Source of the DNA: Novosphingobium sp. SG751A
GTDB lineage: Bacteria; Pseudomonadota; Alphaproteobacteria; Sphingomonadales; Sphingomonadaceae
Length of the DNA stretch: 64,000 nucleotides
Assembly: GCF_013149295.1 (NCBI RefSeq)
Contig: NZ_JABGCB010000001.1
Span: 401,992 to 465,991, forward strand
Reading direction: 5' to 3'
Shown here: positions 35,802-45,874 of the stretch, one piece after another
Layout: every line of letters begins with the position of its first letter
How positions within the stretch are numbered: position 1 is the first letter of the stretch
The notes under the pieces: generated by a model
Seen by the model: the letters and a program-made list of their open reading frames with translations, nothing else
Told to the model about the DNA's origin: nothing
Database searches by the model: none
Position numbers and translations under genes: made by a program

Positions 35802-36902
35802 ATGGGTTTCAAATGCGGGATCGTCGGCCTGCCCAACGTGGGCAAGTCCACCCTGTTCAATGCGTTGACCGAAACGCAGGCGGCGCAGGCGGCCAATTAT
35901 CCCTTCTGCACCATCGAGCCCAATGTGGGTCAGGTGGGCGTGCCCGATCCGCGCCTTGACAAGCTGGCCGAGATCGCGGGCAGCCAGAAGATCATCCCGA
36001 CGCAATTGTCCTTTGTCGACATCGCGGGCCTCGTGCGCGGCGCGTCCAAGGGTGAAGGTCTGGGCAACCAGTTCCTTGGCAACATTCGCGAAGTGGACGC
36101 CATCGTCCATGTGCTGCGCTGTTTTGAAAATGACGACATCCAGCATGTCGACAACCGCGTGGACCCGATTTCGGACGCCGAAACGGTCGAAACCGAACTG
36201 ATGCTCTCCGACCTCGAAAGTCTGGAAAAGCGCGTTTCGGCAGCCCAGAAGAAGGCCAACAGCGGCGACAAGGAAGCCAAGATCCTCGTCTCGGTGCTGG
36301 GTCAGGCGCTGGAACTGCTGCGCGAGGGCAAGCCTGCCCGCCTGACCGAACCCAAGGATGAGGACGAAGCCCGCGTCTTTGCACAGGCGCAGCTTTTGAC
36401 CGCCAAGCCGGTGCTTTATGTCTGCAACGTCGAAGAAGAAAGCGCGGCCACGGGCAATGCCTTCTCGGCCAAGGTGTTCGAAAAGGCCAAGGCCGAAGGC
36501 GCCACCGCCGTGATCGTTTCGGCCGCGATCGAGGCCGATCTGGTGGGCATGGACGCCGAGGAACGCACCGAATTCCTCTCCGAACTGGGCCTTGCCGAAA
36601 CGGGCCTCGCGCGCATCATCCGCGCCGGTTACGAATTGCTCGGCCTGCTGACGTTCTTCACCGTCGGCCCCAAGGAAGCGCGCGCATGGACCGTGGCCAA
36701 GGGCTCGAAGGCCCCGCAGGCGGCGGGCGCGATCCACTCGGACTTTGAACGCGGCTTCATCCGCGCCGAAACCATCGCCTATGATGACTATGTCGGACTG
36801 GGCGGCGAAGCGCCCTGCCGCGATGCGGGCAAGCTGCGTCAGGAAGGCAAGGAATATGTCACCAAGGATGGCGACGTGTTCCACTTCAAGTTCAACGTCT
36901 GA
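35802..36902 (+). CDS. ychF: Redox-regulated ATPase YchF (OLA1 family)
   Basis: Universally conserved P-loop protein of the Obg family that prefers ATP, and is ribosome-associated. The 366-residue protein shows the P-loop GLPNVGKST (about residues 8-16), the switch II DIAGLV, the G4 variant NVEE in place of NKxD (the feature that changes nucleotide specificity), a central helical coiled part and a C-terminal TGS domain ending in CRDAGKLRQEGKEYVTKDGDVFHFKFNV. The ATG at 35802 has an AAAAGGA-like site upstream. The last base of its stop is the first base of the maoC-like gene. Confidence 0.96.
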   Translation: MGFKCGIVGLPNVGKSTLFNALTETQAAQAANYPFCTIEPNVGQVGVPDPRLDKLAEIAGSQKIIPTQLSFVDIAGLVRGASKGEGLGNQFLGNIREVDAIVHVLRCFENDDIQHVDNRVDPISDAETVETELMLSDLESLEKRVSAAQKKANSGDKEAKILVSVLGQALELLREGKPARLTEPKDEDEARVFAQAQLLTAKPVLYVCNVEEESAATGNAFSAKVFEKAKAEGATAVIVSAAIEADLVGMDAEERTEFLSELGLAETGLARIIRAGYELLGLLTFFTVGPKEARAWTVAKGSKAPQAAGAIHSDFERGFIRAETIAYDDYVGLGGEAPCRDAGKLRQEGKEYVTKDGDVFHFKFNV

Positions 36903-37381
36903 TGAGCGCGCCATTCCGCACCTTTTTCGAGGACCTCGTACAGGGCGAAACGCATAAATTCGGCCGGTACGAGGTGAAGCGCGAGGAGGTCATCGACTTT
37001 GCCCGCGCCTATGATCCGCATGAGTTCCACCTGTCGGACGAGGCAGCCGCGGACAGCCATTTCGGCCGCCTCTCGGCCAGCGGGTGGCACACTTGCGCGA
37101 TGACCATGCGCATGATGGTCGATCAGATGCATGAAAAGGGCGTTGCCAGCATGGGCGGCGCGGGGGTGGATGAACTGCGCTGGACCGCGCCGGTCTACCC
37201 GGGCGATGTCTTGCGCGTCGAATCCGAATTGCTGGAAAAGCGCCGCAGCCGCTCGCGCCCCGAAATGGGCCTGATCCGGCGGCGCAACACCGTGTTCAAT
37301 CAGGAAAACCGCGCAGTGATGAGCTTTCTTGTCACGGGCATGATTGCCCTGCGCGATCCTTCGGCGCCGATGGAAGATTGA
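36902..37381 (+). CDS. MaoC family dehydratase
   Basis: Hot-dog fold (R)-specific enoyl-CoA hydratase-like protein of 159 residues. It starts FRTFFEDLVQGETHKFGRYEV and carries the hydratase signature with catalytic Asp/His in FARAYDPHEFHLSDEAAADSHFG (Asp about 41, His about 46). In other organisms such enzymes act on mesaconyl-CoA, beta-oxidation or polyhydroxyalkanoate precursors; which applies here is unknown. Its start overlaps the ychF stop, a pairing often seen in sphingomonads. Confidence 0.9.
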   Translation: MSAPFRTFFEDLVQGETHKFGRYEVKREEVIDFARAYDPHEFHLSDEAAADSHFGRLSASGWHTCAMTMRMMVDQMHEKGVASMGGAGVDELRWTAPVYPGDVLRVESELLEKRRSRSRPEMGLIRRRNTVFNQENRAVMSFLVTGMIALRDPSAPMED

Positions 37382-37418
37382 CGCGAATTTGCAAGAATAC
37401 AGGTTCAGGGCCATTGGT

Positions 37419-38639
37419 ATGAAACAATTTTTCCGTCTGATGGCCGCCCTGTTCCTCTTGCTGGCCCCGCCCGCCATGGCGCGCGGCAAGGCGGCTGAGC
37501 GCATCCCCACGATCCTGATTTCCATCGACGGTTTCCGCCCCGATTACATCAGCCCTGCCCTCACCCCCAATCTGGCCGCAATTGCGGCCAAGGGCGTGTC
37601 GGGCACGATGACCCCGTCCTTTCCCAGCATCACCTTTCCCAACCACTGGACCATGGCCACCGGCCTGCGCCCGGACCGGCACGGCGTCATCAATGGCGCG
37701 ATGAGCGATCCGGCCCATCCCGGCGTCACCTTCGGCAAATCCAGCGAGCAGCCATGGTGGTGGGACGGCAGCGGCGGCCCGGTGCATGTCGAGCCGATCT
37801 GGGTGGCCGCCGAGCGCGCCCATATCCGCAGCGGCATCATGTTCTGGCCCGGATCGACCACGGCCATCGACGGCATCCGCGCCAGCGACTGGCAGGCCTA
37901 TCACGCCGATCTGCCCAATCACGAACGCGCCGAGGTGGTGCTGGACTGGATGCGGCGGCCCGCGAAAATTCGGCCCGGTCTGGCGCTGCTCTATTTTGGC
38001 GATGTGGATGTGAATGGCCATCGCCATGGGCCGGATTCGCCCGAAACCACCGCCGCCATCCACGATGTCGATGCCGCCATCGGCTATCTGCGCCGGGGGC
38101 TGGCGGCCATGCATCGCCGGGTCAATCTGGTCATCGTGTCGGATCACGGCATGGCCCGCACCGTTCCCGACCATGTGATCTGGACAAAGGATTATGTGGC
38201 CAAGGAGGATTACGCCCTCGTCTCCTATGGCGGCATATTGTTCATCAACAATGTGCCCGGCCATGAGGCGAAGCTGGCCGAGAGCCTGAAGAAAATGCCC
38301 GGCTTCATCCATTGCTGGCGCAAGGGCGAATTGCCGGAACGCTTCCACTATGGCCGCAATCCGCGCGTGCCCGACTGGCTGTGCCTGCCCGATCCGGGCG
38401 CGCGGATCATGGACGGCAACCCGGAACATCCCAATGATGGCGGCGACCATGGCTATGACCCGGCCAGCCCCGACATGCGCGCGCTGTTTCTGGCCACCGG
38501 CCCTGCCTTCCGCCCCGGCACGCATCTGCCCGTATTCGACAATGTCAGCATCGAGCCGCTGCTTCGCCGGTTGATCGGTCTGGCGCCCGGCAAGGATCGC
38601 GACGGGACGGTGGCGCCGGTGGAAAAGGCGCTACGATAA
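37419..38639 (+). CDS. Ectonucleotide pyrophosphatase/phosphodiesterase (NPP-type)
   Basis: Exported zinc phosphodiesterase of the alkaline phosphatase superfamily, 406 residues. A signal peptide (MKQFFRLMAALFLLLAPPAMA) is followed by ILISIDGFRPDYI, the first metal site, and the nucleophile Thr in PSFPSITFPNHWTMATGLRPDRHG. Later metal ligands are in YFGDVDVNGHRHGPD, VSDHGMA and GDHGYDP. It would hydrolyse nucleotide sugars or dinucleotides in the periplasm. The ATG at 37419 is the one that begins the signal peptide. Gene stands alone after the maoC gene. Confidence 0.9.
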   Translation: MKQFFRLMAALFLLLAPPAMARGKAAERIPTILISIDGFRPDYISPALTPNLAAIAAKGVSGTMTPSFPSITFPNHWTMATGLRPDRHGVINGAMSDPAHPGVTFGKSSEQPWWWDGSGGPVHVEPIWVAAERAHIRSGIMFWPGSTTAIDGIRASDWQAYHADLPNHERAEVVLDWMRRPAKIRPGLALLYFGDVDVNGHRHGPDSPETTAAIHDVDAAIGYLRRGLAAMHRRVNLVIVSDHGMARTVPDHVIWTKDYVAKEDYALVSYGGILFINNVPGHEAKLAESLKKMPGFIHCWRKGELPERFHYGRNPRVPDWLCLPDPGARIMDGNPEHPNDGGDHGYDPASPDMRALFLATGPAFRPGTHLPVFDNVSIEPLLRRLIGLAPGKDRDGTVAPVEKALR

Positions 38640-38646
38640 AGGCGGG

Positions 38647-39066
38647 TTATTTCAGGGTGACCTGACAAACGCCGTAGGTCTCGCCCTCGTCCTCGGCGCG
38701 AAACCCATAGCCGACCCAGATCGTATAGGTTCCCGCCCGCACAAAAACAGGTCGCGGGCCTTTGCCATCCGCGTCGATTCCTCGCGCCCGCGCCAGATCG
38801 AGCAGGAAACTGTCCTTGCCCTCCAGGCCGGACCATTCCGTCTGCGCTCGGCCCGTCAAAACTAGATTGAAGACTCGCCCGCTGGCCTCATGCTCGATGT
38901 GGATTTCCCGCCCCACGTTGCGCCGGCTGAAGCGCAGTAACACGCTCCCCTTCCTATCCACCTCCCGCGGCAGACACGAGGCCAGCCCGTTACCCGATCT
39001 CTGATCGGCCAGCAGCACCTCTTGCGGCAAACCAGCCCAGAGCAAAGCAGCGAGCAGCACGCTCAT
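38647..39066 (-). CDS. Hypothetical exported protein downstream of mutL
   Basis: 139-residue protein with an N-terminal signal peptide (MSVLLAALLWAGLPQEVLLA). The mature part has two Cys residues (about 30 and 133) that could form a disulfide, and a beta-rich composition (HIEHEASGRVFNLVLTG, FVRAGTYTIWVGYGF). I do not recognise a family. The start overlaps the mutL stop by four bases, so it is translated from the mutL message. No functional link to mismatch repair is suggested by the sequence. Confidence 0.65.
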   Translation of the reverse strand: MSVLLAALLWAGLPQEVLLADQRSGNGLASCLPREVDRKGSVLLRFSRRNVGREIHIEHEASGRVFNLVLTGRAQTEWSGLEGKDSFLLDLARARGIDADGKGPRPVFVRAGTYTIWVGYGFRAEDEGETYGVCQVTLK

Positions 39067-40889
39067 TTCCGCCCGAACAGCTTTTCAATATCCCCATGGG
39101 CCAGCTTCACCCAGGTCGGCCGCCCGTGGTTGCACTGGCCTGAGCGCGGGGTCACTTCCATCTCGCGCAGCAGGGCGTTCATTTCGGCCACATTAAGCGC
39201 CCGGCCCGCCCGCACGCTGCCGTGGCAGGCCATAGTGGCCAGCACCAGATCGAGCCTTTCGCCCAGCAGCAGAGCATCGCCATTAAGCGCCAGATCATCG
39301 GCCACATCGCGCACCAGCGCCTGAACATCACCCTTGCCCAGCGCGGCGGGGACCGAGCGCGCCAGCATCGCCGTCGCGCCAAAACGCTCCAGCGCCAGCC
39401 CGTGCTGTGCCAGCGTGGGGATCGCCTCTTCCAGCCGGTCGCAGCTTGGCTCGTCCAGCTCGATCACCTCGGGCAGGAGCAGCGCCTGCGCGGCGGCCAC
39501 CTTGTCCCCTGCCCCCGCCGCCTTCAACCGCTCCAGCACGATGCGTTCATGGGCGGCATGTTGATCGACGATCACCAGACCATCCTCGGCCTCGGCAATG
39601 ATATAGGTATGGGCAACCTGTCCGCGCGCCACGCCAAGCGGGTGGCGGACGGCCTCGGGGGCGGCTTCCTGCGCAGTCTCGGCCCGCCCCATGGGCAGAT
39701 CCTGCGCGGGGGCCATCACCTGCGCCTCATAGCCGCGCCATGCGGCGCCCGCCTCGCTGACGCGGTTGGGAGTGGGGGCATATTGGCGGGCGAACAGGCT
39801 CGACAAAGCGGGCGCAGGCGCAGGAGCAATCGGCTCCGCTTGCCCAATCCCCGATGTCCAGGCGGCCATGGCCGGGGCCGCCGGGGTCTGGGCGGTCTTT
39901 TGCCCCGCCCCTTCCAGCGCATGGCGCAGACCCGACACGATAAAGCCGCGGATGAAGGACGGATCGCGGAAACGTACCTCGGTCTTGGCCGGATGGACGT
40001 TCACATCGACCTCCTCGGGCGGCACATCGAGAAACAGCGCCAGCACCGCATGGCGATCACGGGCCAGCATATCGGCATAGGCCCCGCGCACCGCGCCCAC
40101 CAAAAGGCGATCCTTGACCGGACGACCATTGACGAAAAGATACTGATGATCGGCCACGCCCCGGTTGAACGTAGGCAATCCCGCCACGCCCGTCAGCCGC
40201 GCAGGCCCGCGCTCAAGGTCGATAATCACCCCGTCCTCGGCCAGTTCGCGCGCGACGATCTGAGCCACGCGGGCCGGGCCGCTCTGCCCCGGCTGAACCG
40301 AAAGCACGCGCCGCCCGTCATGCTCCAGCACAAAGCCCACCTCGGGCCGCGCCATGGCAAGGCGGCGCACCACATCGAGGCAGGCGGCATATTCGCTGCG
40401 GCCCGAGCGCAGGAATTTGCGCCGGGCCGGGATTTTGGCGAAAAGATTGTCCACCCGGATCCGCGTGCCGGGGGGCAGCGCGGCGGGGCCATCCTCGACC
40501 ACATCGCCGTGATCGACCACCCGGCGCCAGCCCTCTGCGGCCCCGCGCGGGCGGCTCTCGATGGAAAAGCGCGCCACGCTGGCGATGGAGGGTAAAGCCT
40601 CGCCGCGAAAGCCCAGCGTAGTGACCAGTTCGATGGCCTCATCGGGCAATTTGGATGTGGCATGCCGTTCCAAGGCCAGCGCCATCTGATCGGGCGCCAT
40701 GCCGCAGCCATCGTCGGTCACCTCGATCGCGTCCAGCCCGCCGTCGGACAGGCGCACGCTGATCTGCCCCGCCCCGGCGTCGATGGAATTTTCCATCAGT
40801 TCCTTGAGCGCGGAGGCAGGCCGTTCGACCACCTCGCCGGCGGCGATGCGGTTGACCAGATTTTCGGGCAGGCGGCGGATGATCGGCAT
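39063..40889 (-). CDS. mutL: DNA mismatch repair protein MutL
   Basis: Mismatch-repair matchmaker ATPase and latent endonuclease. The 608-residue protein has the GHKL ATPase domain with IRRLPENLVNRIAAGEVVERPASALKELMENSIDAGA, DDGCGM and GFRGEALPSIASV, and a C-terminal dimerisation domain with DQHAAHERI. The nick-related motif is degenerate: the ACHGSVRAG segment matches the C-terminal metal region. The start at 40889 begins MPIIRRLP; an ATG three codons upstream (40898) is possible, and a longer in-frame extension was rejected. The 290 bases to mreB contain no gene. Confidence 0.96.
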   Translation of the reverse strand: MPIIRRLPENLVNRIAAGEVVERPASALKELMENSIDAGAGQISVRLSDGGLDAIEVTDDGCGMAPDQMALALERHATSKLPDEAIELVTTLGFRGEALPSIASVARFSIESRPRGAAEGWRRVVDHGDVVEDGPAALPPGTRIRVDNLFAKIPARRKFLRSGRSEYAACLDVVRRLAMARPEVGFVLEHDGRRVLSVQPGQSGPARVAQIVARELAEDGVIIDLERGPARLTGVAGLPTFNRGVADHQYLFVNGRPVKDRLLVGAVRGAYADMLARDRHAVLALFLDVPPEEVDVNVHPAKTEVRFRDPSFIRGFIVSGLRHALEGAGQKTAQTPAAPAMAAWTSGIGQAEPIAPAPAPALSSLFARQYAPTPNRVSEAGAAWRGYEAQVMAPAQDLPMGRAETAQEAAPEAVRHPLGVARGQVAHTYIIAEAEDGLVIVDQHAAHERIVLERLKAAGAGDKVAAAQALLLPEVIELDEPSCDRLEEAIPTLAQHGLALERFGATAMLARSVPAALGKGDVQALVRDVADDLALNGDALLLGERLDLVLATMACHGSVRAGRALNVAEMNALLREMEVTPRSGQCNHGRPTWVKLAHGDIEKLFGRK

Positions 40890-40912
40890 GAACCCCATAT
40901 AGAGCGCCTTGA

Positions 40913-42226
<1,314 letters not shown>

Positions 42227-42246
42227 TCGATTAAAGTTTTGGTTCC

Positions 42247-42280
42247 CTGTCCGCCGCTGATATTGGATCACGGCGGACAG
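42247..42280. repeat. Stem-loop between mreB and mreC
   Basis: Perfect 9-bp arms CTGTCCGCC (42247-42255) and GGCGGACAG (42272-42280) around a 16-base loop. No T-run follows, so it is more likely a processing or stabilising hairpin that sets the mreB:mreC ratio than a full terminator. Confidence 0.5.
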
Positions 42281-42305
42281 ATAATGCGTAGGAAAGGCGG
42301 GATGC

Positions 42306-43256
42306 ATGGCTCCGCCAGGCAACCGGCGCCCGGGCTATTCGCGCAGGGCGCATAACAATATCTTCTTCGCCTATGTGGCCGCCGGTGTGGGCGCGCTGGT
42401 GGGCGGCGCGCTGCTGTTCGGTTCGATGAGCAGCACCGGCAATTTCGCGTCCCTGCGCAATATGGCCAGCGATGTGACCCAACCTGCGGCTAAGCTCTCG
42501 GCGCAGGGACGTTCGGCTGCGGGCGGCGCATGGGGCGTGGCGGCGGGCTATTTCACTTCGGGTCCGGAAAACGCGCGACTGAAGAAAGAGGTCGCGCTGG
42601 GCCGGGTGCAGGCGGTCGAACTGGCGGCGGTCAAGCAGGAGAACGAGCGGCTCAAGGCCATGCTCGGCCTCACTTCGGATACGCCCAGGCCGATCACCTT
42701 TGGCTGGCTTGTGGCCAGCACCAGCGCCAACGCGCGCCGTTATGCCACGATCTCGGTGGGCAGTCTTCAGGGCGTGAAAAGCGGCATGCCGGTGCGCACC
42801 CATCTGGGGCTGATCGGGCGGGTGCTGGAGGTTGGTCTGCATTCGGCGCGGGTGCTGATGATCACCGATCCTGAAAGCGTGGTGCCGGTGCGCCGCGCCA
42901 GCGATTCCATCCCCGCCTTTGCCACCGGCAAGGGCGATGGCACAGTGCAATTGCGGCTGCTGACGCTGGGGATCAATCCGCTCAAGGTGGGCGATGCCTT
43001 TGTAACGTCGGGTTCGGGCGGGCTTTACTGGCCCGGCACGCCGATTGCGGTGGTCTCCAGCCTGACGCGTGATGGAGCGATTGCCCGCGTGCTGGGCGAT
43101 CCGGCGGTCAGCGAAATGGTGGCCGTGCTGCCCACGTGGGCGCCGGGCGATGATCCCACCCTGCCTCCGCCCGCCGATCCGGTAAAGGCCAAGGCGGACG
43201 CCGATGCCGCGGCCAAGGCCGCAGCGAAGGCGGCCAAGCAAAAGGCGGCGGAATAA
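42306..43256 (+). CDS. mreC: Rod shape-determining protein MreC
   Basis: Bitopic inner-membrane protein with a periplasmic beta domain that activates the Rod wall-synthesis complex. The 316-residue protein has a short cytoplasmic tail, a membrane span (about residues 18-38), a coiled-coil segment (ENARLKKEVALGRVQAVELAAVKQENERLKAML, split around residues 82-115) and the conserved beta core with LIGRVLEVGLHSARVLMITD. The C-terminus ends in an Ala/Lys-rich tail (AAKAAAKAAKQKAAE) of unknown purpose. It abuts mreD without a gap. Confidence 0.94.
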   Translation: MAPPGNRRPGYSRRAHNNIFFAYVAAGVGALVGGALLFGSMSSTGNFASLRNMASDVTQPAAKLSAQGRSAAGGAWGVAAGYFTSGPENARLKKEVALGRVQAVELAAVKQENERLKAMLGLTSDTPRPITFGWLVASTSANARRYATISVGSLQGVKSGMPVRTHLGLIGRVLEVGLHSARVLMITDPESVVPVRRASDSIPAFATGKGDGTVQLRLLTLGINPLKVGDAFVTSGSGGLYWPGTPIAVVSSLTRDGAIARVLGDPAVSEMVAVLPTWAPGDDPTLPPPADPVKAKADADAAAKAAAKAAKQKAAE

Positions 43257-43790
43257 ATGCCCGCCAACCGGCTCTCGCGCAGGATCAGCCGCGCGCCATC
43301 GCCGTTGATCGCCTATGCCGCGCCATGGGCCACGGTGGTGCTGGCCTCGTGTATGCCGGAATGGCCGCTGATTGCGATGGCGCCGATCATGCCGCCGCTG
43401 GGCTTCATGACGCTGCTGGCATGGCGGCAATTGCGGCCCGGATTGCTGCCGGTCTGGGCGGGCGCTCTGCTGGGGCTGGTCGATGATCTGTTCAGCGGCG
43501 CGCCCTTTGGCGCGGCCATGGCGCTGTGGTCGGTCACGATGATCGTGATGGATGTGATCGAGGCGCGCTTTCCATGGCGCAATTTCCTCACCGACTGGCT
43601 GGTGGCAGGGGTATTTATCATCGCCTATCTGGCGCTGGGCTGGGTGATTGCGGGGCGTTCGGGCGGGATGATCGCGCCTGCTCTCATCGTGCCGCAAGGG
43701 CTGGTGGCGCTGGTGGCCTATCCGATGGTGGGCCGCACGGTCGGCCTGATCGACCGTTGGCGTTTGATGCGATTCCGGGTGCTGAGTTGA
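43257..43790 (+). CDS. mreD: Rod shape-determining protein MreD
   Basis: Polytopic inner-membrane partner of MreC. The 177-residue protein has about five or six hydrophobic segments and the family region MPEWPLIAMAPIMPPLGFMTLLAWRQLRPGLLPVWAGALLGLVDDLFSG, where the GLxxDL pattern is conserved. The start directly follows the mreC stop, and its own stop overlaps the mrdA start by one base (TGATG). Confidence 0.92.
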   Translation: MPANRLSRRISRAPSPLIAYAAPWATVVLASCMPEWPLIAMAPIMPPLGFMTLLAWRQLRPGLLPVWAGALLGLVDDLFSGAPFGAAMALWSVTMIVMDVIEARFPWRNFLTDWLVAGVFIIAYLALGWVIAGRSGGMIAPALIVPQGLVALVAYPMVGRTVGLIDRWRLMRFRVLS

Positions 43791-45874
43791 TGGCAAAGCG
43801 CAAGAAAGCGCCAAAATTGATTACGCCGGCCATGCTGCGCGACAGTTTCGACCGTCGCTCCATGGTGGTGGGCGTGTTGCAGGGCGGGGTCGGCGTGCTG
43901 CTGGCCACGCGCATGGGCTATATCGCTCTGGCCGAGAGTCAGAAGTATCAGATGATGGCGGAAAGCAACCGGGTCAACCTGTCGCTGATCCCGCCGCGCC
44001 GTGGCTGGATTCTCGACCGCGATGGCCAACCGATTGCCAGCAACCGCGCCGATTTCCGCGTCGATCTGATCCCTGACCGGGTGATCGAAAAGGAAAAGAC
44101 GCTCGACGAACTGGCCCACATGCTGGGGCTGGACGAGATTGCGCTGCAGGACGTGCGCGACCGCCTGGAAAAGGCACGCGGGTTTCAGCCGGTCGAGGCC
44201 GGATCGCATTTAAGCTGGGAACAATTCGCCGCCATTTCGGTGCGCCAGCCCGATCTGCCCGGCGTGGTGCCTCAGCGCAGCTTTTCGCGCTATTATCCTT
44301 CCGGCCCCTGCGTGGGGCATCTGGTGGGCTATGTGGGCGCGGCCAATGCCAAGGATTATGAGAAAGAGCATAATCCGCTGCTGATCACACCCGGGTTCAA
44401 GATCGGCAAGGACGGGCTGGAAAAGGTCTACGATCAGGTGCTGCGCGGGGAACCGGGTGCGCGGCGCACCGAGGTGACCGCCAGCGGCAAGATCGTGCGC
44501 GACCTTGAAACGCGCGAGGACGTGCCGGGAAAGCCCATCAAGTTGACCGTCCATGCGGGCCTTCAGGAATATGCTTCGCGCCGGATCGGCACGGAGAGCG
44601 GCGCCTGCGTGGTGATTGATTGCCTGACGGGCGACATCCTGTGCTTTGTCTCCATGCCCAGCTTCGACCCCAACAGCTTTACCGATGGCGTCGGGCGGCT
44701 GGAATGGAAGATGCTGTCGGACGATGACCATGTGCCGCTGCGCAACAAGCTGCTGCACGGGCTTTATCCGCCCGGATCGACGGTCAAGCCCACCGTGGCG
44801 CTGGCCTTCCTTGAGGCGGGCCTGTCGCCCACGGCTTCGGTCAATTGCTCGGGCGGGCTGCGCGTGGGCAATCGCGTGTTCCACTGCTGGAACCACCACG
44901 GCCATGGCAGCGTCGATATGGCCAAGGGCATTTATCAGTCCTGCGACGTCTATTTCTATCACTTCGCCCAGCAGATCGGCATGGATCAGATTGCCAAGAC
45001 CATGCGCAAGATCGGCTATGGTCAGAAATTCCCCATGCCCTTCCCCAGCCAGTCTTTTGGCACCGTGCCCGACCCGGCGTGGAAGATGAAGAAATACGGC
45101 AAGGAATGGGCCATTTACGACACGGTGAACGCCACCATCGGTCAGGGCTATGTGCAGGTAACGCCCTTGCAGCAGGCGGTGATCGCAAGCCGCCTGGCCA
45201 GCGGCAAGATGCTCTTCCCCCGCCTGATGCATGACGACAAAATCGGCACGCCCGCCTCGCTGGATTTCCCGCAGGAGCATCTCGATCTGATCCACTCGGC
45301 GATGAACGAGATGGTCAACGGGCGCGGCACCGGCGCGCGCGCGCGCATTCCCATCCCCGGCGTGCAAATGGCGGGCAAGAGCGGCACCGCGCAGGTGGTG
45401 GGCCTCAACATCGGCAATGGCAAGGGAGGCCTGTGGCGCCACCGCGACCATGGCCATTTCATCTGCTTCGCCCCGTTTGACAAACCGCGCTATGCCTGCG
45501 CGGTGCTGGTCGAGCATGGCGGCGGTTCGGGTGCGGCCATGCCGATCGCCAAGGATGTGATGACCTATATGTTCGATCAGCAGAAAGCGTGGGACGCATT
45601 GGCCCCGCTGGAAGCCGGATGGGGCGGCACCCCGCAACAGAGGCAGGCAACCAAATATCGCGCCTATGCCGCGCAATATGGCGTCAGCGCGCCTGCGGTT
45701 CAGGACAGCGACGAAGCTCTGGCGCGCGAGAGCGAGGCCGATGCAAGGCCCGCGCCCCAGCCGATCCAGTCGGACGCCGCCCCGCCCGCGCCCGAACCGC
45801 AGGCCGACGACACGCCCGCCCCCGCGCCTGCGCCTTCGGCCACACCCTCGGGCACAGCGGGCCCGCACCCATGA
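43790..45874 (+). CDS. mrdA: Penicillin-binding protein 2 (elongasome transpeptidase)
   Basis: Class B PBP that crosslinks peptidoglycan in side-wall growth, in complex with RodA. The 694-residue protein has one N-terminal membrane span (about 25-45) and a transpeptidase domain with the nucleophile motif STVK at 330-333, SxN as SCD in YQSCDVYFYH, and KSGT at 530-533. The last 90 residues form a Pro/Ala-rich tail that is unusual for PBP2 and probably disordered in the periplasm. The ATG at 43790 was chosen because it overlaps the mreD stop; a long upstream in-frame stretch is mreD in another frame. Confidence 0.95.
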   Translation: MAKRKKAPKLITPAMLRDSFDRRSMVVGVLQGGVGVLLATRMGYIALAESQKYQMMAESNRVNLSLIPPRRGWILDRDGQPIASNRADFRVDLIPDRVIEKEKTLDELAHMLGLDEIALQDVRDRLEKARGFQPVEAGSHLSWEQFAAISVRQPDLPGVVPQRSFSRYYPSGPCVGHLVGYVGAANAKDYEKEHNPLLITPGFKIGKDGLEKVYDQVLRGEPGARRTEVTASGKIVRDLETREDVPGKPIKLTVHAGLQEYASRRIGTESGACVVIDCLTGDILCFVSMPSFDPNSFTDGVGRLEWKMLSDDDHVPLRNKLLHGLYPPGSTVKPTVALAFLEAGLSPTASVNCSGGLRVGNRVFHCWNHHGHGSVDMAKGIYQSCDVYFYHFAQQIGMDQIAKTMRKIGYGQKFPMPFPSQSFGTVPDPAWKMKKYGKEWAIYDTVNATIGQGYVQVTPLQQAVIASRLASGKMLFPRLMHDDKIGTPASLDFPQEHLDLIHSAMNEMVNGRGTGARARIPIPGVQMAGKSGTAQVVGLNIGNGKGGLWRHRDHGHFICFAPFDKPRYACAVLVEHGGGSGAAMPIAKDVMTYMFDQQKAWDALAPLEAGWGGTPQQRQATKYRAYAAQYGVSAPAVQDSDEALARESEADARPAPQPIQSDAAPPAPEPQADDTPAPAPAPSATPSGTAGPHP

